From: Sialis fuliginosa
Taxonomy: Eukaryota > Arthropoda > Insecta > Megaloptera > Sialidae
Assembly (NCBI GenBank): GCA_961205875.1
Contig: OY540816.1
Location: 5,094,701-5,158,700 of the forward strand
DNA: 64,000 nt
Direction of reading: 5' to 3'
A program made the translations under genes and the position numbers. The notes beneath the pieces were generated by a model. That model did no database searches and had not been told where the DNA came from. It saw nothing but the letters and a program-made list of their open reading frames with translations. Below are positions 1 through 10,963 of this stretch, piece after piece. The stretch's first letter is position 1; every line of letters begins with the position of its first letter.

Positions 1-165
1 AACTAATATTTTTTAGTAAAATTGCATAAAAAATTAATGGTTGACCAATGCCAGGGAATTTATCTGAATACTTGATCGGTTTTTATTTAAATTGTTAAAA
101 AATCAAACCTTTGGTGAATTTAGCACGAAGAAGCATTATGAATTTACTTGGCAGATGTTTTTTTT
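1..165 (+). mobile_element. HINE-A copy 1, 3' end only
   Basis: The 3' part of the family A Helentron-associated element. It begins inside the element at the window edge and ends with the family's closing block: a gaattTAGCACGA-type stretch, an inverted copy of the 5' motif (here degenerate), then TTGGCAGATG and a T-run. The same 3' block occurs at 31440-31558, 33560-33718, 34930-35065 and 62340-62474, and inverted at 46990 and 20124. No coding content. Confidence 0.75.
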
Positions 166-326
166 AAATATACATACATAAAAAAAACACATCTTAAAAT
201 AATGTTGAATACCTGTTATATGTATATGTTAAAAGGAAAAGAAAAACAAACATTTGTATATAAGTATTACACTAAATACAAAAATAAAGCAGATTTTTAG
301 TTAAAATGTATAACAAACATACCATA

Positions 327-2141
327 TAGACTTGTGTAGTTCACGAACGAACTAGTTCAAAAGAGCGGTCCCACACGAGAACTAGAGGAACTACCTAGTT
401 CGTATGCGCTCCGCTCTTTTAGTTCAATAGTTGCCGATACACTGTTCTAAAAATGAGATTGTACGATTTTTATCTTTAATAATTTACGTTGCAATTCTTT
501 AAGTACCAATTTTGAATTTATTTTACTAAAGATATATTATATTAATTTTTTTTTAGTTCACTTGAATACAATATGTCTGTCAAAAGCACGTGATTTTTAT
601 ATTATTTTATGACAATCAACAAAAAGGAATGTCACAGATCTTAATGAAATTTAAATATATTGCTTAAATTACTATACAATTAATAATGTATCATTAAAAA
701 TGTTTCAAAATTTTCTTATATATCGAGGATTCGAAAAAAAGAAGATTATTGCAAATATATACATTTGAAAATATCGAGCTTGTCTATAAATTAATAACGA
801 ATTCAAAATTGCAACAGTTTGCATTTCTATAGTTTGATGAAAAAAAGAGTAGTACAAAAATTACTTCGGTCCATAAAAATGTGATGAAACGGTTACTTTT
901 GTGAAAATAATTGAATATCTCAGAAACTATCAGGTTTAGACATAAGATATCCTCTATACAAATTGAAAATGATAAAAATACCCATCGAATAGTGAAATAA
1001 AAAAAGGATAGTCACATTTGAAAAAAAATGAATTTTATCATTTTGATGATTGCAAACTTTGACATTTTTTTATAAACACCCTCAATGTTATTCTTTACCA
1101 GGACTAATACTATTACTAAAAAATTCATTGCTTCAAAAAAAACGAGGTTGCTACGATTTTTTATGGGTGAGCCTGAATATTGATTATTTTTCGGAAAAAA
1201 AATTATAATTTGGCAACACTGTCACTAAATCAAAAAATAAACAAACGTTAATATAGAGGTTAAAAATGACATCTGAAGACAAAAAACGTTACAGGGTATT
1301 CCATTAAAAAAAAACTTTGTTTTTGTTATAGCGCAAAAATCGGACACCCTGTATTGTTGAAAATAATTTTACGACGTTGATCTTTTCAGACCAATAATAT
1401 TATGTACCAAACTTTTTTTTCTACACTATTGAACTACCCTGTACATTAAAAATCCAACAATCCAATGTATCTAAATCAATAAATTGTCATCGTATAGTCC
1501 GAAAAAGAAATTCTATGAACTAAAAGAACTAGAAGAACGAACTAGTTCAGCGGTTCTTAAATTAGGGTCCGCAAAACTTTTGCGGGGGTCCGTGAACCAT
1601 GTTTGGCATAAATTAAAGTACTTTTACATTTCTATTTACCAGTGATTAATTAGTATCTAACGACCTTCTTTGTTTTTCTGTCAGGGAGACAGAGGTTATT
1701 TGAGTGTGTAGTTATAGCTTATTTCTGCAGTTGTAAAAGCTAATTTATGTAGTGCAAAAAATTGAAAAATGTATAAAAAAATAAATAAAATAATAAAATG
1801 GGTGGAAAAAAGGTTATTGCAGTTGTAAAGGCAAAAGATGTAGGAAATGTAGAGCAAAAAAAAGTAATTGCAGTTGTAAAAGCAAGAAATCTAAGAAATG
1901 TAGAGCAAAAAAAGTCATTGCAGTTGTAAAAACAAAAAATGTAAGAAATGTAATGCAAAAAACGTTATTGCAGTTGAAAAGCAAAAATTGTAAGTATAGA
2001 GCAAAAAAAAAGTCCCTGAAAAATAATTGTTCAAAAGGGGATCCCTAGACTACACAAGTTTAAGAACCGCTGAACTAGTTCATTAAAGACCACTGAACTA
2101 TAGGGAGCGCTCTCTGTCATGAACTAAAATGCCCAACTCTA
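327..2141. mobile_element. hAT-like non-autonomous element H, copy 1
   Basis: A 1,815-bp element starting TAGACTTG and ending CAACTCTA. It is flanked by the perfect 8-bp duplication ATACCATA (319-326 and 2142-2149), the signature of hAT insertion. Just inside each end lie GAACTAGTTC-type palindromes and GAGCGC-type blocks. A second copy sits at 10964-12724. Copy 1 carries a nested 525-bp element (1548-2072) that copy 2 lacks, while copy 2 carries a foldback that copy 1 lacks. No transposase is seen. The small frame at 1740-1958 lies in AT-rich tandem sequence and is not a gene. Confidence 0.85.
1548..2072. mobile_element. hAT-like MITE nested in element H copy 1
   Basis: A 525-bp element with terminal inverted repeats CAGCGGTTCTTAA. 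The flanking 8-bp duplication AACTAGTT (1540-1547, 2073-2080) is perfect. The empty target is preserved in element H copy 2 near 12655-12670. Inside, 1750-2000 is a tandem array of roughly 45-60 bp units of the type GTAATTGCAGTTGTAAAAGC. A partial inverted copy of the same family is at 48065-48330. Confidence 0.88.
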
Positions 2142-2209
2142 ATACCATATGCAACCGAAACTTCATGAGTGTGTTTTGCTTGATCAGGGTCTGTGTTAGG
2201 AATTAATTA

Positions 2210-2489
2210 TTGGAATACGGAATGGTCCGTTGGACGGATGGACGGGTGGACGAACGTGTGACATTGTTTGTTTTATTAGGTGCCATTCTTCGTTCCGTCA
2301 GCCCGCTCAATGTGTATGAATTTCAACCGCTAATGTCAATAACCGATATTTCCGTTTCACATATTCGTTTATATGTTTTTTTACGTTTGCAAAACGGCCA
2401 TGAATAAATAATTAAAATAATCTGACGAATCGAAACATAAAAGTTATTTTAACTGTAATGTTTGTATCAGAATTACCATGTTTTATATA
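2210..2489. other. Unique AT-moderate spacer, no gene seen
   Basis: Sequence between two transposons. A short open frame on the plus strand (2210-2407) has no recognisable domain and starts in a GGACGGATGGACGG-like simple run. I see no convincing splice sites or conserved motif. Confidence 0.4.
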
Positions 2490-2630
2490 CAGGGCCTGGC
2501 AAGAGTCAGTTAACGCTGCCAGAAATTACTTTTGTATCTAAATTAACAATCAATAAATTATGTTTCTGTATGCTCTTCTATTCTTTTTGTTCTGTATACT
2601 AATCGATTAACTGACCTATGCCGGGCACTG
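2490..2630. mobile_element. Short TA-flanked MITE (141 bp)
   Basis: The ends are CAGGGCCTGGCA on the left and, as reverse complement, CAGTGCCCGGCA on the right, both followed by GTCAGTTAA. TA dinucleotides flank both ends (2488-2489, 2631-2632), as expected for Tc1/mariner-type insertion. It is too short to code. Confidence 0.75.
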
Positions 2631-2635
2631 TATAT

Positions 2636-3460
2636 TAGGGTGGTCCTTATATGGGGTTAGGACGAATTTTGATCGGGCCGCCCCTTAAATCAGCTCCAAA
2701 CAATTCAAAAAGAATATGGAAAAAGTTCCAGCCCTCTATCTTATAAAATGGCCATTACCAGAGGGGGGTGATTTTCCCATTTAAAATATACGTGTTTTTT
2801 CGATTTTTCAAAGACTTCCGTATTAGAGTGTCTTGAACTCTTTCTAAAACTCTAGAATATTCATGAAAGCATCCCTGGTACTCATATTCAATATCTTGAT
2901 AGATAAAGTAAACTTCTGATTCAACGTTGACAGCTATATGGGTCATTGGGTCATTTCATCAAGAGAAAATTAAAAAAAAAATTGTATAATTTCTGGATAA
3001 TTTTGTTAGAAAAACGTTTGACAATAAAAACATTGATCTTGAAATAAATAAAAAATTTATTCTAAAATCAAAAAAGAACATTGCATATCAATTTCTAACT
3101 GGCGTGACCAATTTATTTTTTCATTTAGTTTTGGAATCAAAATAAAAATATTTCAAGATCAATATTTTCATTGTCAAACGTTTTTCTGACAAAATTATCC
3201 AGAAATTATACAAACATTTTTTTTTTAATTTTCTCTTGATGAAATGACCCAATGACCCATATAGCAGACAACGTTGAATCAGAAGTTTACTTTATCTATC
3301 AAGATATGAAATATGAGTACCAGGGATGCTTTCATGAGTATTATAGATTTTTAGAAAGAGTTTAAGACACTATAATACGCAGGTTTTTGAAAAATCGAAA
3401 AAGCACGTGTATTTTAAATGGGGAAATTACCCCCCTCTGGTATATAAGATAGAGGGCTAT
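2636..3460. mobile_element. Foldback element K, copy 1, right end truncated
   Basis: A long inverted repeat. The left arm (TAGGGTGGTCC, ATGGGGTTAGGACGAA, then CTCTATCTTATAAAATGG) is repeated inverted near 3240-3460. The right terminal 90 bases or so, still present in copy 2 at 61360-61457, are missing, and the element stops at GATAGAGGGCT where the satellite array begins. The minus-strand frame at 2755-2946 lies in one arm and is not a gene. Confidence 0.75.
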
Positions 3461-3463
3461 CTA

Positions 3464-6012
3464 TTTACTCTTATATTAAAATAAAATAAAACCATTTATT
3501 TTGATAAAAATTACAAAAATATAATGTTATGGATTGTTTAGCAATTTATTTTAATTTCCATTTACTTTTAAAGAACATTTATTTTCAGTTACTAATTGTT
3601 TGTTACCATTTACTCTTATATTAAAGTAAATAAAAAATCGTTTATTTTGATTAGAAATCCCGTTTGTCCTCAAAAATTACAAAAATATAATATTTTGGAT
3701 TGTTTAGCAATTTATTTTAAATTCCATTTGCTTTTAAAAAAACATTTATTTTCAGTAACTAATTGTTAGTTAATTAAAGCATTTAAACTATAACTTACTT
3801 TACAAGTTAATTTTTTAGTTATTAAAAATTATCAAATGTCAAAATGAAATTCCTAAAGTTCTACAACAATCCAATATATCCTATTTTCTACGATTGGTTA
3901 CTTTATTTACAATGTATACGTGCTAGATTTATTTTCAATAATTAATTGTTAGTTAATTAAAGCATTTAAGCTATAACTTACTTTAAAAGTTAATTTTTTA
4001 GTTATTAAAAATTATCAAATATCAAAATGAAATTCGTAAAGTTCCACAATAATCCAATATATCCTATTTTCTACGATTGATTATTTTATTTACAATGTAT
4101 ACGTGCTAGATTTATTTTCAATAATTAATTATTAGCTAATTAAAGCATTTAAACTATAACTTACTTTAAAAGTTACTTTTTTAGTTATTAAAAATTATCA
4201 AATATCAAAATGAAATTCGTAAAGTTCCACAACAATCCAATATATCCTATTTTGTACGATTGGTTATTTTATTTACAATGTATACGTACTAGATTTATTT
4301 TCAATAATTAATTATTAGCTAATTAAAGCATTTAAACTATGACTTACTTTAAAAGTTACTTTTTTAGTTATTAAAAATTATCAAATATCAAAATGAAATT
4401 CGTAAAGTTCCACAATAATCCAATATATCCTATTTTCTACGATTGATTATTTTATTTACAATGTATACGTGCTAGATTTATTTTCAATAATTAATTGTTA
4501 GCTAATTTAAGCATTTAAACTATAACTTACTTTAAAAGTTCACTTTGTAGTTATTAAAAATTATCAAATGTCAAAATGATATTCGTAAAATTCCACAACA
4601 ATCCAATATATCCTATTTTGTACGATTGGTTATTTTATTTACAATGTTTACGTGCTAGATTTATTTTCAATAATTAATTATTAGCTAATTAAAGCATTTA
4701 AACTATAACTTACTTTAAAAGTTACTTTTTTAGTTATTAAAAATTATCAAATATCAAAATGAAATTTGTAAAGTTCCACAACAATCCTATTTTCTATACG
4801 ATTGGTTATTTTATTTACAATGTATACGTGCTAGATTTATTTTCAATAATTAATTGTTAGCTAATTAAAGCATTTAAACTATAACTTACTTTAAAAGTTA
4901 ACTTTTTAGTTATTAAAAATTATCAAATGTCAAAATGAAATTCCTAAAGTTCTACAACAATCCAATATATCCTATTTTGTACGATTGGTTATTTTATTTA
5001 CAATGTATACGTGCTAGATTTATTTTCAATAATTAATTGTTAGCATTTAAACTATAACTTACTTAACAAGTTAACTTTTTAGTTATTAAAAATTATCAAA
5101 TGTCAAAATGATATTCGTAAAGTTCCACAACAATCCAATATATCCTATTTTGTACGATTGGTTATTTTATTTACAATGTATACGTGCTAGATTTATTTTC
5201 AATAATTAATTATTAGCTAATTAAAGCATTTAAACTATAACTTACTTTAAAAGTTACTTTTTTAGTTATTAAAAATTATCAAATATCAAAATGAAATTTG
5301 TAAAGTTCCACAACAATCCTATTTTCTATACGATTGGTTATTTTATTTACAATGTATACGTTAGGGTGTTCCAAAAAAAGTCGATAATTTTTTTTTTTCG
5401 ATTGCATGTGAAATTCTTGTTATATATGCTATAAAAAAATTCTGTAAAAATTTGAGCCCTTAATACCAACTTGAAGAACTCCATCACCGAATTTGAAGAT
5501 TTACCATTGATTTAACATGGAAAAATGATTTTTTAACGTTCATTTCTCCTGCAAACGTTGTAGAACATTATTTTTCGGAAAAACCATGACTGATCCTTCT
5601 TCAGTATTAAATTCTGTAAAAAAAGCTCTTAGGGTCCAGTCTCTAACGTCAACAAATTCAAAAAATCTGTATTTTTTAACGCAAATAAAAACGAGAGGGT
5701 TGACGTTAGAGACTGGACCCTAAGAGCTTTTTTTTACAGAATTTAATACTGAAGAAGGATCAGTCATGGTTTTTCCGAAAAATAATGTTCTACATAGTTT
5801 GCAGGAGAAATGAACGTTAAAAAATCATTTTTCCATGTTAAATCAATGGTAAATCTTCAAATTCGGTGATGGAGTTCTTCAAGTTGATATTAAGGGCTCA
5901 AATTTTTACAGAATTTTTTTTATAGCATATATAACAAGAATTTCACATGCAATCGAAAAAAAAAATTATCGACTTTTTTTGGAACACACTAGTATACGTG
6001 GTAGATTTATTT
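3464..6012. repeat. Satellite array, unit about 175-184 bp
   Basis: A tandem array of an AT-rich unit containing TACGATTGGTTATTTTATTT, AATGTATACGTGCTAG, ATTAAAGCATTTAAACTA and AAAATTATCAAATATC. The ATACGTGCTAG marker recurs near 3915, 4098, 4282, 4466, 4648, 4824, 5006, 5180 and 5355, so spacing is about 174-184 bp. The first 310 bases (3464-3775) are a related but separate duplicated block of about 150 bp. Some units have internal deletions. The array is interrupted at 5362-5991 by a hAT-like foldback, after which one partial unit continues to about 6012. Confidence 0.9.
5362..5991. mobile_element. hAT-like foldback MITE inserted in the satellite
   Basis: A 630-bp near-perfect palindrome with ends TAGGGTGTTCC and (reverse complement) TAGTGTGTTCC. 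The two arms match over almost their whole length, meeting near 5665-5690. It is flanked by the 8-bp duplication GTATACGT (5354-5361, 5992-5999). The target is the GTATACGTGCTAG site of a satellite unit, so the uninterrupted site is visible in neighbouring units. Confidence 0.92.
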
Positions 6013-6368
6013 ACATATAATTATATATCGAGCTTTTATACACAACAGATTCTCCATGTCTGGTCAACGGGCGATGGCATCTGATAAAATAAACATACAC
6101 ATCCATCCGACCGTTGGGCTGAGCGCTTCCTATCCTAATAATTAATTCCGCAGACAAAATACGAAAAGAGCAGAGAGCCGGGTACACTCTCTCGCGCACT
6201 CACGTCTACGCCTCTAACAAATCAAAGCAGCTACGACGTGCTTCACATCACTTGTCTATTTCACCATATGTATGTGTACAAATATTACATCGATAGAGAC
6301 GTTATATGAAACTTAAATTACTTACTCCACATTACATACAAATGTATATAATATATGTATATAATATA
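6013..6368. other. Non-repetitive spacer with GC-richer patch
   Basis: Unlike its surroundings, 6080-6240 is not obviously repetitive and has a higher GC and CpG content. A minus-strand frame (6011-6199) crosses it but shows no recognisable domain and no clear splice junctions. It could be regulatory or an untranslated exon, but nothing decides this. Confidence 0.3.
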
Positions 6369-7544
6369 CAGGGTGAGTCATATCAGGTGGAACAAACTTG
6401 AACCGTAGATTGAGAAAAATATTTTAAGCAAAAAAGTTTATATGAACATGTGTCCGGAAATTCTGCTTGAGGGAGCTACAGACCTTCGAAGATTTAACCC
6501 AAAATTAGTTTTTATTTAATATCTGGAGAACCCATAGTGCTAAAGTTATGAAATTTGATGCAGGGTTTAGTATTAATAAGTGTTATCGATTTCCAGTATT
6601 AAGCAATTATAATTTAGATCAGGGCTGTATGAAGCCAGTGGGCCCATCGATTTTTATCTAGTATTTTTTTGTTCTTTAATTTTTTCCTGAGTTCGACATT
6701 TGAATAAGATTGTATAACACAAAATATACAAAAATATACTTTGCTTATTTATCATAGGATAGACCGTTTACGAGAAATATCGATGCAAAAGAAACCATGC
6801 AGAATTTTACTTAATACGGATGCTTCTAATTAAAAAAAATAATTTATATTATTGTTCTATGATAAAAAATAAGACAAAAAAATAATATAAATATACCTCC
6901 AAAAATTCATCCTTACTAACAAATAGCCATTTTAAGTATCGTTTTTTAGTTTTGTTAGTAAAGTACTTGCAACAGTAATAGAACTGGCTATAGGTCTAAG
7001 AGGACACGTATTAGGTGATATATGTACATGAACTTTTTTCCTTACTTTTAATCAAAGAACAGGAATATAAATGTATTTTGTGTAATTTGAAGCATCCGTA
7101 TTAAGTAAAATTTTGCATGCTTTCTTTTGTATCGATATTGCTCGTAAACAGTTTATCCTATGGTAAATGAACAAAGTATATTTTTGTGTATTTTGTGTCA
7201 TACAGTCTTATTCAAATTTTTAACTCAGGAAAAAATTGATGAAAAAAAAACACTGAATAAGAATCGACGGGCCTCCTAGGCCCATACAACCCTGGCCAAA
7301 TTACTATTGTTTGATACTGGATATCGATAACACTTATTAATACTATACCCTGTATCAAATTTCATAACTGTATCGCAACGGGTTCTCTAGAAATTAAATA
7401 AAAACTAATTTTGGGTTAAATCTTCGAAGGTCTGTAGCTCCCTCACGAAGAATTTCCGGACACATGTTCATATAAACTTTTTTGCTTAAAATATTTTTCT
7501 CAATCCACGGTTCATGTTTGTTCCACCTGATATGACTCACCCTG
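6369..7544. mobile_element. Mariner-type foldback element B, copy 1
   Basis: A 1,176-bp element with inverted ends CAGGGTGAGTCATATCAGG flanked by TA (6367-6368, 7545-7546). The whole element is an inverted repeat: the block with TTAGTATTAATAAGTGTTATC near 6568 reappears inverted near 7335, and the arms meet around 6950. Copies 2 and 3 are at 11306 and 40673. No transposase remains; open frames are absent or trivial. Confidence 0.9.
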
Positions 7545-7559
7545 TATAGTCACATGAAT

Positions 7560-7700
7560 ATTATTGAGATAACGACATCGTTCTCAAATTTAAATCTTTA
7601 TTAATAGCCTGACGATGATTCTGTGAATCGAAAGCTTGCGACTACCTTTTCTTAAATAAATTTTGACGTTTAGACAAACAAGTTTGTTTTTATTTATAAT
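7560..7700 (+). repeat. Retroelement-type 3' tail with hammerhead-like motif
   Basis: Positions 7609-7633 read CTGACGA, then a 5-bp stem GATTC/GAATC with loop TGT, then GAAA. This order matches the CUGANGA, stem II, GAAA core of hammerhead ribozymes and the 3' tails of some insect retroelements. Stem III would be only two base pairs (GC TT GC) and the expected UH cleavage position is not clear. I read it as a decayed or convergent motif. It is followed by an AT-rich stretch. Confidence 0.35.
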
Positions 7701-7764
7701 ATATGTATATGTAAATAATAGAGAAAAAATAATTATTATTTTATTTTTTTAAAGCTTTTTAATC

Positions 7765-8619
7765 CTTAATATATATAAAGCTCAACGTCTCTCTGTCTGT
7801 CTGTCTGTCTATCCGTTAGTTACCTTATCACTCGAGAACCACTTATCCGATTTACGTGTTTTTTTATTTTATTTCATAGGTACGTTCTCTGGCCAGGTTA
7901 TAGGCTATATTTTTTTACGTTAGGTAACATAACAACTAAGCAGTGACGATAATAGTAAATCAAGTCGGAAAAAATTTTGCCGTCGGCGCGCTGTTTTGTA
8001 ATACGCTGCCTAAACCGTTCAATATAGATCAAAATAATGTATTAAAGAATTGTGCAGAATCAAAAGTTCTACAATTAAGTCCGCGACACCATATGTCTAA
8101 CTTTTATATTTAAGCCACAATTACTGCTTTTATGTTACAAAGAAAACATAAAATATTTGGGTTCTGTTTACGTGGACTTATGACATGCAAAACATTAATC
8201 TTTATCGAAATAAATGATTTCATCGTCATAAGTACTTAATGTAGATATAATTTGCCATTTACAGCATCCAATTTGGTCGTATAGTTTAAAAAATATCGAA
8301 ATATATGTTATACGGGAAAATATTATTCGTGCGATGGTGACCCGTGTTTGGCGATGGAACGTACCAACTAGAAGCGCAGGGCAGAGTGAAGGGAACAGGC
8401 CGGTATTCTTTTGATTGTCAATTGTTTATTTTGTTTTCAACAAAAATTATTTATACTTTTTGTTCTGATTCGTTTTTGTTAGGTAGGTAATTTAAGTGTT
8501 ATTTGGTTTTTATTACATTAATAACTAATCGTGTTTGTAATTAATTTAACTATATATTTTTTAAATCCTAAACAATAATTCCGTAGTCCACGCGAGCGAA
8601 GCCGCGTGGGCCCAGCTAG
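7765..8619 (+). mobile_element. Non-autonomous Helitron-like element
   Basis: The 5' part reads TATATAAAGCTCAACG and then (CTGT)n. The 3' end has the hairpin CCACGCG agcgaagc CGCGTGG followed by CCAGCTAG and a T flank. CTAG followed by T is the canonical Helitron terminus, and the GC hairpin just upstream fits. The exact 5' base is not certain. A 3'-end copy of the same family is at 63505-63679. No Rep/helicase is encoded. Confidence 0.75.
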
Positions 8620-8673
8620 TACTAAATAAAATACAGTTTCGTTAATAATCTCTTATAAAAAGTACCAATTTTA

Positions 8674-9340
8674 CAGTAGCGGATTTAAGGAAAAACGCCC
8701 AGTGGGCAAAATCTTTATACTACAGTTTTTAGCTCACCTTCCCCCCATTGAATTTTGTCCTCTACAATCTAGTTTTTATCGAATGTTTTATTGAAAGTTA
8801 TAGATATATAGTAGAAGGAAATTAGCATTTTGAAGTGATGTATTCAGGAAGTTGGATTTTTTTTATTTTCTCTTTATATGTTTTAAGATGACTTGAAAAT
8901 CAAAAATTTAATAAAATCAGCCATGTGCGACCCGAGAAAATTGCATAATTGTGCATTTTTGATACATTTCGAGTGTATCGCTACACTGTTTTTTAAATAT
9001 CTCCGGTTCTATAGGTCGTAGGAAAATAAAAAAAATATTAAAATACTTATAAGTTAATAGACTATAGAACTTTATAGGTAGCGTTACTTTTCAAATGCAT
9101 CATAACCTCAAAATTATTATATTATTATTATATATTATTATTTCCACTCATTGCAAGTGTTTCGATAACAGGGGCCCCTGAGAGCACATTTGACTTGTGA
9201 GGTCTACAAGGGATTCTCAAAAATATTTTTAATAAATAACAAAAATCGAAAGTAACTTTTGGCAAGAGGGGCCCTTAATACCTTCCGTCGAGGGCACAGT
9301 GGGCAAACGCTCCTTTGCCCACCTGTTAAAGCCGCCACTG
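8674..9340. mobile_element. hAT-like element, 667 bp
   Basis: The ends are CAGTAGCGGATTTAA and (reverse complement) CAGTGGCGGCTTTAA, each followed within 25 bases by GTGGGCAAA. The perfect 8-bp duplication CAATTTTA flanks it (8666-8673, 9341-9348). An interior block (8930-9110) recurs inverted near 33870-34060, showing the family is dispersed. No coding frame. Confidence 0.9.
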
Positions 9341-9857
9341 CAATTTTATAAAGAATTTATGTGAACAACTATTTTTTGTTCCATTTTATTTTTATTGAAA
9401 TGTCGAAACAGTTAAAAAAAATCAATATCCGACATTAAATATAGAATTATATGTTTTCAAGTTACTGGTAAAAAATCGATTTTTTGAAAACTATTGCATT
9501 GTAATCCAGTCGTCAGTGCATTATAAGAAATAGGTATGCTAACTGTCAGGCCGAAATAACAAAAAAGAATTGGACCTTGAAATTTGATTTTCAAGGTAAA
9601 GGGTGCCTCCTGAATCTGTTTTACTATTTTTTTCGTATCAAAAACAAATCCCCTAACCATAAAAATTTTGGGAATTTGTATTTGATAAGTCATAACCATA
9701 GTTTTTGTCTGTTGTTTGTTATATTTTTTTCGTATTCAGCGCATCAAATTACGTAAACATCAAATATTTTGTATCCCATGAGTGGTCGATATTTCGACCA
9801 CTCCCGTCCTTAAAAGGTTAACAACTGTTCACAATTTCAACTAAAATACATGTAGGT
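9341..9857. other. AT-rich spacer with a perfect 10-bp hairpin at 9780-9803
   Basis: No gene recognised; the minus-strand frame 9457-9699 lacks any known motif. Near the right side lies GAGTGGTCGA, loop TATT, TCGACCACTC, a perfect hairpin that stands out from the AT-rich background and may be a transposon end or a transcription-related hairpin. Confidence 0.5.
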
Positions 9858-9865
9858 ATATTCAT

Positions 9866-10441
9866 TAGGGTGTTTTTTTTTATTTTTATTTTTTCGGTTC
9901 CGCAGGCCTATATTTTAGCTTTGGATCAAAATTGTCCCAAAATTTCAAACTCATAGATCAAACCTGTGGACGGCGCAAACCGACTCTTTTCCCCATTTGA
10001 TTAACATGCGAAAAATTACATTTATACTTATGCGTGAATATCTCGTTGAAAAATGTATTTATTTTAATTTCTTATAGAAGCATATCATAGAGAATTAAAT
10101 TTCTTACAAAATAGATCCCAAGTGCTCAATTCATAGATCGTATATTTTTAAGATATGTTCGTTTAAACATTATCATAAAAAGTAAAATCCAATTTTTATG
10201 ATAATTTTTAAACAAACATTTCTTAAAATTTATTGGATTTATGAATTTAGCACTTAATTTTCTACAAAATATTCCCATGAGAAAGTAATTTTTCCCATGT
10301 TAATCAAATGGGAAAAAGACTCGGTTTCCGCCGTCCACAGATTTGATTTCTGAGTCTGAAATTTTGGGACAATTAACTTTTGATCCAAAACTAAAACATA
10401 GACCTGCGGGACCAAAAAATAAAAATAAAAAAAACACCCTA
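9866..10441. mobile_element. hAT-like foldback MITE, 576 bp
   Basis: The ends are TAGGGTG and CACCCTA, and the arms are inverted repeats almost throughout (ACCTGTGGACGGCG near 9961 against GCCGTCCACAGATTTG near 10331). The perfect 8-bp duplication ATATTCAT (9858-9865, 10442-10449) places it in the hAT group. It shares the TAGGGTG end with the MITE at 5362 but not the interior. Confidence 0.92.
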
Positions 10442-10609
10442 ATATTCATATGAATTTAAAGTTTTTGTAAAATAAAGCTAAATGTAAGAAAATGCACGTA
10501 TAGTTTAACAAAACATATAAAAAGCCACTAGCATGTGTTCGAGAAATCGATATACGGATGTTTTTCGATCCATAATCATAACGCACAACCGTTCAGAAAT
10601 TACCCATCT

Positions 10610-10815
10610 AGCGACGTGTGGCCCGGGGCTCGAGTTTAAAGCCGATGCCGCCGCGATCTGAAGTCGGATCCCTGGGGAACCCCCGAGTGGCGGCGGCCCG
10701 CATCCTGTCAGTCGGCGGTGGGAAATCAATAAACACCCTGGGGGCCTGTCCTCTTGCCGCGCCCCTGTGCAGCGCACGTACCCGCTCCACCTGGACGAGG
10801 TAAGCGCGAGCCCTA
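10610..10815 (+). other. CpG-rich island, candidate exon with strong donor
   Basis: About 200 bases of GC- and CpG-rich sequence in an AT-rich region, not repeated elsewhere in the window. On the plus strand it ends at GACGAG followed by GTAAGC (donor GT at 10800-10801), close to the ideal 5' splice site. A plus frame starting ATG near 10645 is open to this donor. On the minus strand, AG at 10791-10792 could be an acceptor, with a phase-0 frame open to a stop at 10608; that phase would suit the minus-strand exon at 17328. The strand cannot be settled here. Untranslated first exon, coding exon and regulatory island all remain possible. Confidence 0.35.
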
Positions 10816-10963
10816 CTCCACGAATGTGCCCATTGTGAAAACATTGCTTGTTTTTCATATTTCAGTTCACTTTCATCTAGTTTTTATTAGAATATTTAGA
10901 ATCCATGAAATATCACCTTTATAAATATTTAACTATTTCTGTTCAACCTATTTATGTAGATAT

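Noticed and set aside
3464-5361. Satellite considered as a CRISPR-like array
   Set aside because: Units of about 180 bp are contiguous without unique spacers, and the context is eukaryotic.
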